From Bacteroidales bacterium (GTDB lineage: Bacteria; Bacteroidota; Bacteroidia; Bacteroidales; F082), in assembly GCA_024400305.1 (NCBI GenBank), contig JAKSMX010000015.1:1-63923 (forward strand): a stretch of 63,923 nt of DNA, given 5' to 3'. Below the pieces are notes generated by a model. It saw nothing but the letters and a program-made list of their open reading frames with translations, had not been told where the DNA came from and made no database searches. How positions within the stretch are numbered: the first letter of the stretch is position 1; every line of letters starts with the position of its first letter. A program made the translations under genes and the position numbers. Positions 10,601 to 18,014 of the stretch are shown here, piece after piece.

Positions 10601-11076
10601 GAGACCTTCCCCGTTGCCGGAATATATCTCACCGGAGTGAATGAAACCGTCGCAAATGAATAACCGTTCATATATTGGGTCATCACTTTCGACCGGCAGA
10701 CTTCAGGATACAAACCCTTTGATTTATAAAGGTCTTCATCAACCACAAAAGGATATTCTTTTTCAGAACCGACCTGACGCATTTCCTGATACGGGAAGAG
10801 GTTGTATGTCCCGTCAAGCTCCACGAAATCGGAATACTCGACCGTGAAATCCCGGGCCTCGGAGTTTTGCGGAAGCAGAAGCGAGACACTCTGCCACGGA
10901 AGCGACGGCTGCCCAACCTTTGCGGTGTTTGTTGTCCCATCAAAATAAATCTGGTCGTAACCATTGACAACTCTTGATGTCGGATTATCAAAATGATAGA
11001 CTTTTTCAACTGTCTGGGCAAATGAAAACACGCTCAAAACCATTGAAAACAACGCTGTTAATAATAATTTTTTCAT
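7693..11076 (-). CDS. Gingipain-like C25 cysteine peptidase, T9SS cargo
   Basis: A 1127-residue secreted protease. A signal peptide (about 1-20, ending SFAQ) is followed by a propeptide-like region to about 210 and the C25 caspase-like domain (about 213-600). The catalytic His is H446 in HHFGHAN and the catalytic Cys is C483 in HGCICGDF, aligned to the gingipain pattern. Beta-sandwich and carbohydrate-binding-like segments follow. The last 75 residues are a T9SS type A sorting domain starting VEIYPNPATNYITV and ending VVRKFVKK. It heads an operon of housekeeping genes, sharing one base with holB. Arg or Lys specificity cannot be predicted here. Confidence 0.9.
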   Translation of the reverse strand: MKKLLLTALFSMVLSVFSFAQTVEKVYHFDNPTSRVVNGYDQIYFDGTTNTAKVGQPSLPWQSVSLLLPQNSEARDFTVEYSDFVELDGTYNLFPYQEMRQVGSEKEYPFVVDEDLYKSKGLYPEVCRSKVMTQYMNGYSFATVSFTPVRYIPATGKVSYAKTATVKVNVTASKTDRSDLLWTTPEIRGKVERLAQNPEAIEQYYTRGRSMSGYELLVITPAEWVSHFDEYVTFYEARGLRTRVAALEDILAGNSGRDDQEKMYNYIKQEYEIDGIMMVLLGGDTGLIPFRSLYVNVFDEEIDNIPADMYFTCFDVDWDANNNGVWGEIGESDYMPEIGIGRLCFNNEEQLNNLLNKTFTYQSNPVLGEFRDVILGGEHLGDGYYASTDLERIIGGSSDFDYTTVGIPEDYNFHKIYADGPTGWSGIIFKQAINDFGGQYVHHFGHANTDYVAGWYENGITDNSFYNLDGVTHNYGFFHSHGCICGDFSHKCILEKLTTVSTGFVAATGNSRYGWYSPWGDGPSTHLHREFVDAYYNDRIPYIGMAVVEMKNTVAPIINTGYYYDPYMIWSFWALNIMGDVAACPWLDEPFRPEISYDVALPQGTTQTTLTVNKIGEAQSNFRCSIFHDGELLAFGLTDLDGVAEVNFFEPLDVEGDLQLIVTGPNAYPQTINISGINDNAAFVLPENITLSDDFGYSNTISMNVDFKNAGMVDVSNVTATLSTDSEYIEMINPTTTVGAVAAGSTVNVDDAFEFKIADNVPDCEYVDFVVTCTDGNEVWVSNILYRALAPALAINEITYSELEGNMNGYIDAGEVLRVNVSGKNIGHRAALGSVLHGCDENPYITYTENDVAIGDIAANHEFSKSIDIHISDEIHDGTTIDLKLKVKSGLYAAEKHFLFTVGTITENFETGDFSHLEWRHDGAKPWFVTDEMKHEGSFSARSGDITNDEVSSLIIETTTITDGEISFYYKTSTRKRKDYLVFYIDGEVIDRWSDINDWTYAEYDVEAGDHVLEWRYDTSKSGDCSGGACWIDDISFPGNTIVLDVESVTYDKDVEIYPNPATNYITVKSGDIQTVEVYNTVGMKVRAMKVAATEVNVDVADLNDGVYFIRIVDSENNCVVRKFVKK

Positions 11077-11113
11077 TTTTTCACAAAAATTTTAAACAAA
11101 TATGAAATTCTAC

Positions 11114-11156
11114 GGATATGAAACCGCTATGGATATGGAACCGCTACGCGGTTCTC
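11114..11156. repeat. Short palindromic interspersed repeat, copy 1
   Basis: Two head-to-tail units of the form GGATATGRAACCGCTAYG. The second (11131-11156) ends in a perfect small palindrome, AACCGC-TAC-GCGGTT. A 26-base copy in the opposite orientation at 21950-21975 matches at 24 of 26 positions, and both differences are C/T. Two copies in unrelated intergenic places indicate a REP-like repeat family. Confidence 0.7.
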
Positions 11157-11158
11157 CC

Positions 11159-11222
11159 CTACTCGCCTGTTCACCTAACTACCTAATTACCTGTTCACCT
11201 AACTACCTAATTACCTAATTAA
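11159..11222. repeat. Octamer tandem array ending in the lysS stop
   Basis: Eight consecutive octamers of form CTRNYYRC: ctactcgc, ctgttcac, ctaactac, ctaattac, ctgttcac, ctaactac, ctaattac, ctaattaa. The order gives a second period of 24 bases, with two exact 24-base copies at 11167-11190 and 11191-11214. The last octamer overlaps the final two codons and stop of lysS. Confidence 0.8.
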
Positions 11223-12927
11223 TCCACGCCTCGACATCCTCGAGCTGCAATGCCGGAACGTCCACCTTGTTTTTCTTTCTGATGCCGTTCAGCTTCTCGC
11301 GGAGACCGGCAGGTTTCTGTTCCTTGAGCATCTCGACAGACGTGAAATTCTGTTTCACAAGAACTTCCGCCCAAACTTCCGGGACGCCTATCGCCATGAA
11401 ATCTTCCTTTGTCGCGACTTTCTTCACTTTTTCAGGACGCATCTGCGGGAACAGAAGCACTTCCTGTATCTGTGTCTGGCCTGTGAGCAGCATCACGAAA
11501 CGGTCGATGCCGATGCCCATGCCCGATGTCGGAGGCATTCCGTATTCGAGGGCGCGGAGGAAGTCCTGGTCGATGACCATCGCCTCGTCGTCGCCGCGGC
11601 CGGCGAGCATCATCTGCTCCTCAAAACGTGCGCGCTGGTCGATGGGGTCGTTAAGCTCGGTGTATGCGTTGGCGACCTCCTTGCCGTTGATCATAAGCTC
11701 GAAACGCTCGGTGAGTTCCGGGTTGTTGCGGTGACGTTTGCAGAGCGGCGACATCTCGACAGGATAGTCGGTGATGAACGTCGGCTGTATGTAGTTGCCT
11801 TCGCATTTTGCGCCGAAGATCTCATCGATGAGCTTGCCCTTGCCCATCGAAGGGTCGATTTCTATTTCAAGCTGCTTGCACACCTCGCGGAGCTGCTCCT
11901 CGTTCATGCCGTTGATGTCGATGCCGGTGTTCTCCTTGATGGAGTCGATCATTGAGATGCGTTTGAACGGACGCTTGAAGCTGATTTCGTGGTCGCCGAC
12001 CATGACCTTGTCAGTACCAAGCACGTTCATCGCGCAGCGGTGAATCATCTCCTCGGTGTAATCCATCATCCAGAGGTAGTCTTTGTAAGCCACATAGATT
12101 TCAAGACATGTAAATTCCGGGTTATGGGAGCGGTCCATGCCTTCGTTGCGGAAATTGCGCGAGAACTCATACACGCCGTCGAAGCCGCCCACGATAAGGC
12201 GTTTCAGGTAAAGCTCGTCGGCGATTCTCAGATACAATGGGATGTCGAGTGCGTTGTGGTGCGTGATGAACGGACGTGCCGACGCACCGCCCGGAATCGA
12301 CTGAAGCACAGGCGTCTCCACTTCGAGGTAGCCGCTCTCGTTGAAGAAACGGCGGATGCTGTCGATGGCTCTCGTCCTCTTGATGAAGATGTCCTTGACT
12401 TTGTCGTTGACGACGAGGTCAACATAACGCATGCGGTAACGGAGTTCCGGGTCGTTGAACTCGTCATATTTCACGCCGTCTTTCTCCTTCACTATCGGCA
12501 GCGGGCGCAGCGACTTGCTCAGCACCGTGAGTTCTTTCACGTGAATGGAAATTTCGCCCATCTGGGTGCGGAACACGAAGCCTTTCACGCCGATGAAGTC
12601 GCCGATGTCAAGCAGGCGTTTGAAGACGGTGTTGTACATGGTCTTGTCCTCGCCCGGGCAAATCTCGTCGCGGTTGAGGTAAAGCTGGATGCGGCCGTGG
12701 GCGTCCTGAAGTTCGCAGAACGATGCCGCGCCCATGATACGGCGGCTCATGATACGTCCACCGATGCTCACATTGTCGAATTTCGCGAGGTCGTTGTCAT
12801 CAAATTGCTCTTTGATTTGTACTGTGGTGACGTTCACGTCGAACGCCGCCTGAGGGTAAGGGTTGATACCTAATTTATAAAGCTCCTGCAAGGAGTTTCT
12901 CCTGATTTGTTCTTGTTCGCTTAACAT
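11215..12927 (-). CDS. lysS: Lysyl-tRNA synthetase, class II
   Basis: A 570-residue enzyme that charges tRNA-Lys. An N-terminal OB-fold anticodon domain (about 50-150) contains [19 protein letters not shown]. Class II motif 2 is [20 protein letters not shown] (about 255-275) and motif 3 is [14 protein letters not shown] (about 480). A C-terminal extension of about 65 residues after the catalytic domain ([13 protein letters not shown] and onward, rich in Lys) is a Bacteroidota feature, making it longer than the usual 500 or so residues. It has its own promoter at 12950-12958. The stop codon lies inside an octamer repeat. Confidence 0.95.
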   Translation of the reverse strand: MLSEQEQIRRNSLQELYKLGINPYPQAAFDVNVTTVQIKEQFDDNDLAKFDNVSIGGRIMSRRIMGAASFCELQDAHGRIQLYLNRDEICPGEDKTMYNTVFKRLLDIGDFIGVKGFVFRTQMGEISIHVKELTVLSKSLRPLPIVKEKDGVKYDEFNDPELRYRMRYVDLVVNDKVKDIFIKRTRAIDSIRRFFNESGYLEVETPVLQSIPGGASARPFITHHNALDIPLYLRIADELYLKRLIVGGFDGVYEFSRNFRNEGMDRSHNPEFTCLEIYVAYKDYLWMMDYTEEMIHRCAMNVLGTDKVMVGDHEISFKRPFKRISMIDSIKENTGIDINGMNEEQLREVCKQLEIEIDPSMGKGKLIDEIFGAKCEGNYIQPTFITDYPVEMSPLCKRHRNNPELTERFELMINGKEVANAYTELNDPIDQRARFEEQMMLAGRGDDEAMVIDQDFLRALEYGMPPTSGMGIGIDRFVMLLTGQTQIQEVLLFPQMRPEKVKKVATKEDFMAIGVPEVWAEVLVKQNFTSVEMLKEQKPAGLREKLNGIRKKNKVDVPALQLEDVEAWIN

Positions 12928-12949
12928 TTTTTCAAAAAATTATTTGGGT

Positions 12950-12958
12950 GCAAAAATA
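12950..12958 (-). promoter_or_regulatory. -7 promoter element of lysS
   Basis: Reads TATTTTTGC on the minus strand, 22 bases before the lysS start. The rest of the 12928-13219 spacer is very AT-rich, with several TTTACA/TGTAAA words but no clear gene. Confidence 0.6.
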
Positions 12959-13148
12959 AGAAAAAAATTGAAATGTTTAATTTTGAAATAATGAAAAATG
13001 AAAAACCGAAATCTAATTATTGTCGCATAATTATAAAGAATATTCGGATTTTACAATTTATGTTTACAATTGGTTTTTTGCAAACATTTCTTTACAGAAA
13101 ACGGGTGAAATGTAAACAAAATTTTACAATAAAATTTTTCAAAACCCC

Positions 13149-13179
13149 TTGACAAATAGTGATTTGTGTTGTAATTTTG
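13149..13179 (+). promoter_or_regulatory. Promoter of the Rpn-family gene
   Basis: A -33-like TTGACA at 13149-13154 and a -7 element TAATTTTG at 13172-13179 separated by 17 bases, about 40 bases before the start codon at 13220. Confidence 0.6.
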
Positions 13180-13219
13180 CGGCTTGATAAGCAGTTTTTA
13201 AAAACAAAAAAATTTCATT

Positions 13220-14182
13220 ATGGAAGATGACAAATATTACATCAGGTTTGATTACGCATTGAAGAAGGTGCTTCGCGACAAGGCGAATTTTGTGGTTTTA
13301 GAAGGTTTTCTCACCGTTTTGCTTGGCGAAAAGATCAAGATTAAAAGTCTGTTGGAAAGCGAGGGCAACCGTGAGCACCGTGACGACAAGACAAACAGGG
13401 TTGACATTCTGGCGGAAGACACGAACGGCGAGTTGTTTATAATAGAGGTGCAGGCCACAAATGAATATGGCATGTTCCAGCGTATGCTCTTCGCCACGTC
13501 GAAGGCGGTGACCGATTACATCAAGAGCGGCGAAGAGTATGAGAGAATTAAGAGGATCTATTCCATAAACATTGTGTATTTCGACCTCGGCGTCGGCGAT
13601 GACATAATATACAAAGGTACGACGGAGTTTTACGGGGTGAACAACGGCGACAAGCTCAACCTGAAGAACTACCAGATTGCGAAATTCAACGTTGACAGCG
13701 TGTCGAAACTGTTTCCGATATACTATATAATAAAGGTGGACAACTTCAACAAGGTAGCGGAGACACCGTTGGAGGAATGGGTGTCATATCTCAAGACAGG
13801 CGACATCCCCGACACTGCCACCGCACCGGGCCTCCCCGAGGCGAGAGAATCACTCGACGTTTATAAGAAGTACTCGCGCAGAGACGCCGACTTCTATTTC
13901 AAGGACTTGGTTGAAAACAAGTCGATAAAACGAAACATGGAACTTTCAAAGGACGAAGGCATGTTTTACGGCCGTCAGGAGGGTTATGCCGTTGGACTTG
14001 AAGACGGCATGCAGAAAGGACTTGAGGAAGGAATGCAGAAAGGACTTGAGGAAGGAATGCAGAAGGGACTTGAGGAAGGAATCAGGAAAGAACGCGAGGA
14101 AAGCAAGAAACGTTTCCTGAAACTGATGGCAAACAGCGGCATCAGTCAGGAAATGATTGACGACATGGCCGATAAATTGTAG
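13220..14182 (+). CDS. Rpn-family PD-(D/E)XK nuclease/transposase-like protein
   Basis: A 320-residue protein of the Rpn (recombination-promoting nuclease, formerly transposase_31) type. The N-terminal start YIRFDYALKKVLRD and the nuclease core NRVDILAEDTNGELFIIEVQ (about 58-78) show Asp, then Glu-x-Gln, as in PD-(D/E)XK enzymes of this family. The middle contains FYGVNNGDKLN and an EEWVSYL segment typical of Bacteroidota members. The C-terminus has 8-residue repeats GMQKGLEE (about 263-294) and a charged helix. Known relatives cleave DNA and raise RecA-independent recombination; the role here is inferred. No terminal inverted repeats were seen around it. Confidence 0.85.
   Translation: MEDDKYYIRFDYALKKVLRDKANFVVLEGFLTVLLGEKIKIKSLLESEGNREHRDDKTNRVDILAEDTNGELFIIEVQATNEYGMFQRMLFATSKAVTDYIKSGEEYERIKRIYSINIVYFDLGVGDDIIYKGTTEFYGVNNGDKLNLKNYQIAKFNVDSVSKLFPIYYIIKVDNFNKVAETPLEEWVSYLKTGDIPDTATAPGLPEARESLDVYKKYSRRDADFYFKDLVENKSIKRNMELSKDEGMFYGRQEGYAVGLEDGMQKGLEEGMQKGLEEGMQKGLEEGIRKEREESKKRFLKLMANSGISQEMIDDMADKL
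14006..14101 (+). repeat. Coding 24-bp tandem repeat in the Rpn gene
   Basis: Four 24-base units: the first three encode GMQKGLEE and differ by one or two bases each, and the fourth has decayed to GIRKEREE. Near-identity at DNA level suggests recent slippage or unequal exchange. Copy number changes would keep the frame. Confidence 0.9.
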
Positions 14183-14262
14183 GTTGCTGTGAAATATCAA
14201 GAGTGGGATTCCTCAAGACCCCACCATCAACTCTCAAAACTCCACACTAAAAAAGTCTCAAG

Positions 14263-14910
14263 TTACTCCGTTATGTAATAGTTATTACGTTTCTCCTCCC
14301 CTATTGTCGTCGTCGGGCCGTGGCCCGGATACACGATGGTGTCGCCGGGAAGTTTGTAAAGCACGTTCTTGAGGCTGTTTTCGAGTTGCTCATAGCTGCC
14401 GCCCGGGAAGTCGCTGCGCCCCACGCCGCGGCGGAATAACGTGTCGCCAGTCAGGACGAAGCCTTCCTTTTCTGCATAGAAGCTGACATGACCCTTGGCG
14501 TGTCCGGGAGTGTACAGCACCTTCAGCTCGTCATCGCCGATCTTTATCATCTCGCCTTCGGCAAGGTCAATGCTCGGATAGATGCATTTATCCTGCGTGA
14601 ACTTGATGCCGAAGACCTCCGCATACATCCACACCTTGTTATAATATTCCCTCTCAACCGGGCAGGCCGCAAGCGGGATGTTGTATCTTTCGTGCAATAT
14701 TGAATTTCCCATCACGTGGTCAATGTGCGAATGCGTGCTGAGCAGCATTTTCGGGGTCAGTTTATTACTGCCAATATAATTCATTATCTCATCGTTTTCA
14801 GCTTCGGTGAAATTGCCGGCATCGATGATGACACATTCGCGGTTTTCATTGGAAAGAATATAGGTGTTTTCTTGCAAAGTGTTGAAAACAAAGGACTTTA
14901 CGTTAAGCAT
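14263..14910 (-). CDS. Metallo-beta-lactamase-fold hydrolase (GloB-like)
   Basis: A 215-residue binuclear metal hydrolase. Motif THSHIDHVMGN gives HxHxDH, followed by GHAKGHVSFY, TGDTLFRRGVGRSD and YPGHGPTT, the usual metal ligands of the glyoxalase II-like group. It is shorter than true glyoxalase II (about 250 residues with a C-terminal glutathione-binding domain), so the substrate is unknown and glyoxalase II activity should not be assumed. It is single, convergent with the Rpn gene and divergent from nrdJ. A TATCTTTGC promoter element lies about 117 bases upstream, leaving a long 5' leader with an inverted repeat. Confidence 0.85.
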   Translation of the reverse strand: MLNVKSFVFNTLQENTYILSNENRECVIIDAGNFTEAENDEIMNYIGSNKLTPKMLLSTHSHIDHVMGNSILHERYNIPLAACPVEREYYNKVWMYAEVFGIKFTQDKCIYPSIDLAEGEMIKIGDDELKVLYTPGHAKGHVSFYAEKEGFVLTGDTLFRRGVGRSDFPGGSYEQLENSLKNVLYKLPGDTIVYPGHGPTTTIGEEKRNNYYITE

Positions 14911-15026
14911 ATCGTTATTTTTTAAAATATTTTATATCAAAAAAATATATAAAATTATTATAATCATCAAAAATTTTTCAACATTTTTCAGTTGAAAAAA
15001 ATTAAAAAAAATCTTGTTTTCAGAGT

Positions 15027-15035
15027 GCAAAGATA
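15027..15035 (-). promoter_or_regulatory. -7 element for the MBL-fold hydrolase
   Basis: Reads TATCTTTGC on the minus strand. The predicted 5' leader of about 110 nt holds an inverted repeat, AATTTTTCAAC at 14972-14982 against GTTGAAAAA from 14991. Confidence 0.5.
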
Positions 15036-15121
15036 CAAATCTCTTTAGTATTTTAGCACCCGGAAATTGCGAAAAATTCACAAGATTTTATATTTTACTA
15101 AACGACTAATTATCAATCACT

Positions 15122-17875
15122 ATGACTACAAACAGGCATTACGAGGATGGCTGCGACTTGTTCACGCAATTGGAAAAAAGCGAAATAAAGCGTGATGAGG
15201 TGCAAAACAACGACACTCATGCTGACAGAATGATAAAATTCCGCAACGAGAACAGGATCTCGGAAGGGGAGTATTATATCAGGAAAAGTGACGATAAAGA
15301 TATGGAAGTCGTTGAAAACAAACAAAATATGCAGGAAAAGGTATATACAAAACATTCCATTGAAGATGTGAAAAAGGCTGCTGCCGAATATTTCGGCGGC
15401 GACCAGCTTGCCGGTGACGTATGGATGAACAAATATGCTCTGAAAGACAGCGACGGCAATATTTTCGAGCTTACGCCTGACGACATGCATCACCGCATAG
15501 CAGGCGAGATCGCGAGGATTGAGAGCCGTTACGCCAATCCGTTGAAGGAAGAGGAGATTTTTGAGGTCTTGAAAGACTTCAGGTACATCGTGCCGCAGGG
15601 CAGCCCGATGGCCGGCATCGGCAACAACTTCCAGATTTCGTCGTTGTCGAACTGCTTCGTCATCGGCACGAAAGGCTCGTCAGACTCATACGGCGCCATC
15701 ATGAAGATCGACCAGGAGCAGGTGCAGCTCATGAAACGCCGCGGCGGCGTCGGCCACGACCTTTCGCACATCCGCCCCGCCGGAAGCCCGGTGAAGAACT
15801 GCGCCCTCACGTCAACAGGCGTGGTGCCGTTCATGGAACGCTACTCCAACTCAACGAAAGAGGTAGCGCAGGACGGACGGCGCGGCGCACTCATGATGAG
15901 CATCAGCATAAAACACCCCGATTCGGAGGCTTTCATCGACGCCAAGATGACACAGGGCAAAATCACCAACGCCAACGTCTCCGTCAGGATCACCGACGAC
16001 TTCATGCAAGCCGTGGTTGAGAACAAGCCTTTCGTGCAGCAATACCCCATCGACTCGCCTAACCCTTTATATAACAAGGAAATAGATGCCCGCAAGCTGT
16101 GGAACAAAATCATCCACAACGCATGGGCTTCCGCCGAACCGGGTGTCCTTTTCTGGGACACCATACAGCGTGAGTCAATTCCTGACTGCTACGCCGACCT
16201 CGGTTTCAAGACCATAAGCACCAACCCATGCGGCGAGATACCGCTCTGCGCATACGACAGCTGCCGCCTTCTGGCGATAAACCTCTACAGCTACGTCGAG
16301 AATCCTTTCACGCCTCAGGCGAGGTTCAACAGGGAACTGTTCAAGAAACACGTCGGCATCGCACAGCGCATGATGGACGACATCATCGACCTTGAGGTGG
16401 AGAAAGTGGACGCAATCCTGAACAAGATCTATTCCGACCCGGAGGATGAAGACGTCAAGTTCACCGAAATAAACCTCTGGAAAACCATCAGAAAGAAATC
16501 GCTGCAGGGCCGCCGCACCGGCATCGGCATCACGGCGGAAGGCGACATGCTCGCAGCTCTCGGATACCGTTACGCCACCGACGAAGCTATAGCTTTCTCA
16601 ACGGAGATACAGCAGCTCCTGGCTCATGAGGCCTATCGCTCTTCGGTCAATTTGGCGAAGGAACGCGGAGCTTTCGAGGTTTACGACGCCAAACGAGAGG
16701 AGAGCAATCCGTTCATCCAGCGTCTTCGCGCCATCGACGAGGACCTCTATCAAGATATGACGAAATACGGACGCCGAAACATCGCGATGCTCACCATCGC
16801 CCCGACTGGCACCGTAAGCATCTGCACACAAACGACTTCCGGCATCGAGCCGGTGTTCATGGTGGCTTACAAACGCCGCCGCAAGGTCAACCCGAACGAC
16901 AAGAGCGCGAAGGTTACTTTCACCGACAACGACGGAAACTCATTCGAGGAATATAACGTCTTCCATCCGAAATTCCTCATCTGGCTTGAAGTCAACGGCT
17001 ATAATGTAGAAGAGGTGAAAAATTACACCCAGGAACAGATCAATGAGTTGGTTGAGAAGTCACCTTATTATAAAGCCACTTCAAACGACATCGACTGGGT
17101 GAACAAGGTGAAGATGCAGGGTGCGATGCAGAAATGGGTTGACCATTCAATCAGCGTCACCGTCAACGTCCCGGCCGAGACTACGGAGGAACTCGTCAGT
17201 CAGATTTATGAAACCGCCTGGAGAAGCGGCTGTAAAGGCATGACAATTTACCGCGACGGTTCGCGCACTGGCGTTTTGGTCAGTCAGGACAAAAAAGAAA
17301 AGAAAGATGAGAAACACAACACTATCATAGAGAACCAGGCGCCGACGCGACCGAAGGAGGTCGAATGCGATGTGGTGCGTTTCCAGAACAACTATGAGAA
17401 ATGGATCGCTTTCGTAGGCAAGATCGACGGCCAGCCTTACGAGATTTTCTCGGGTAAGGCCGACGACTTCTTCATCCCGCCTTTCGTCGAGACGGGCTGG
17501 ATTATCAAGAACAAAGACGAGAACGACCACACACGCTACGACTTCAGATACGCCGACAAGCAAGGATATAAAGTGAACATGGAAGGGCTTTCGCGTTCGT
17601 TCAACAAGGAATTCTGGAACTACGCCAAGTTGATTTCCGGTGTGTTGCGTCACGGAATGCCGATTCAGTACGTCGTCACCTTGGTCCAGAACCTGAATGT
17701 CGAGGAGGACAACATCAACACGTGGAAGAACGGCATCGCCCGCGCCCTGAAACGTTACATCAAGGACGGCACCAAGGTTGAAAAAGAGAAATGCCCGACA
17801 TGCGGCTCCGAACTCGTGTATGAAGACGGCTGCAAACACTGCAACAACTGCGGCTACTCCAAGTGCGGAGGTTGA
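15122..17875 (+). CDS. nrdJ: Adenosylcobalamin-dependent ribonucleotide reductase (class II)
   Basis: A 917-residue enzyme that reduces ribonucleotides to deoxyribonucleotides with B12 as radical source, so it works with or without oxygen. Conserved segments include IVPQGSPMAGIG, SSLSNCFV (active-site Cys), NPCGEIPLCAYDSC (radical Cys region) and IAPTGTVSICTQTTSGIEP. The C-terminus carries CPTCGSELVYEDGC and CNNCGYSKCGG, a zinc-like tail with the redox cysteines. Family similarity seems to start near YTKHSIEDVKKAA (residue 75), so the first 60-70 residues are an extension; ATG codons at 15302 or 15329 are alternative starts. No nrdA/B genes are in the window and no cobalamin riboswitch was seen upstream. 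Confidence 0.92.
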   Translation: MTTNRHYEDGCDLFTQLEKSEIKRDEVQNNDTHADRMIKFRNENRISEGEYYIRKSDDKDMEVVENKQNMQEKVYTKHSIEDVKKAAAEYFGGDQLAGDVWMNKYALKDSDGNIFELTPDDMHHRIAGEIARIESRYANPLKEEEIFEVLKDFRYIVPQGSPMAGIGNNFQISSLSNCFVIGTKGSSDSYGAIMKIDQEQVQLMKRRGGVGHDLSHIRPAGSPVKNCALTSTGVVPFMERYSNSTKEVAQDGRRGALMMSISIKHPDSEAFIDAKMTQGKITNANVSVRITDDFMQAVVENKPFVQQYPIDSPNPLYNKEIDARKLWNKIIHNAWASAEPGVLFWDTIQRESIPDCYADLGFKTISTNPCGEIPLCAYDSCRLLAINLYSYVENPFTPQARFNRELFKKHVGIAQRMMDDIIDLEVEKVDAILNKIYSDPEDEDVKFTEINLWKTIRKKSLQGRRTGIGITAEGDMLAALGYRYATDEAIAFSTEIQQLLAHEAYRSSVNLAKERGAFEVYDAKREESNPFIQRLRAIDEDLYQDMTKYGRRNIAMLTIAPTGTVSICTQTTSGIEPVFMVAYKRRRKVNPNDKSAKVTFTDNDGNSFEEYNVFHPKFLIWLEVNGYNVEEVKNYTQEQINELVEKSPYYKATSNDIDWVNKVKMQGAMQKWVDHSISVTVNVPAETTEELVSQIYETAWRSGCKGMTIYRDGSRTGVLVSQDKKEKKDEKHNTIIENQAPTRPKEVECDVVRFQNNYEKWIAFVGKIDGQPYEIFSGKADDFFIPPFVETGWIIKNKDENDHTRYDFRYADKQGYKVNMEGLSRSFNKEFWNYAKLISGVLRHGMPIQYVVTLVQNLNVEEDNINTWKNGIARALKRYIKDGTKVEKEKCPTCGSELVYEDGCKHCNNCGYSKCGG

Positions 17876-17916
17876 TCTCATCAGATCTTGTCCCGCTGAT
17901 TTAACGCAGATATATA

Positions 17917-17948
17917 AAAACAGGATGATGAACTTCATCCTGTTTTTT
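17917..17948 (+). terminator. Terminator after nrdJ
   Basis: A perfect 9-bp stem ACAGGATGA/TCATCCTGT with a 6-base loop, extended by A/T pairs and ending in six T. The flanking A-run allows use on both strands, serving nrdJ and the convergent glycosidase gene. Confidence 0.85.
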
Positions 17949-18014
17949 GTAACAGATTCGCTTCAATTTGCGAGATTTGCATAACTTGTAAATCACAATC
18001 TCTGCATGACTGAA

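Noticed and set aside
11159-11222. Octamer array considered as a CRISPR
   Set aside because: There are no spacers of unique sequence and the period is 8 bases.
11989-12873. A 294-residue frame opposite to lysS
   Set aside because: Shadow of lysS with no family features.
14006-14101. 24-bp repeats considered as a CRISPR
   Set aside because: The units are directly adjacent, in frame and encode GMQKGLEE.
13220-14182. Rpn gene as an insertion sequence
   Set aside because: No terminal inverted repeats or target duplications are seen next to it.
14911-15121. Cobalamin riboswitch upstream of nrdJ
   Set aside because: The 210-base region is AT-rich and I found no B12-box-like GCCACTG or suitable stems.
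17147-17938. A 263-residue frame opposite to the end of nrdJ
   Set aside because: Shadow of nrdJ; it begins in the terminator region.
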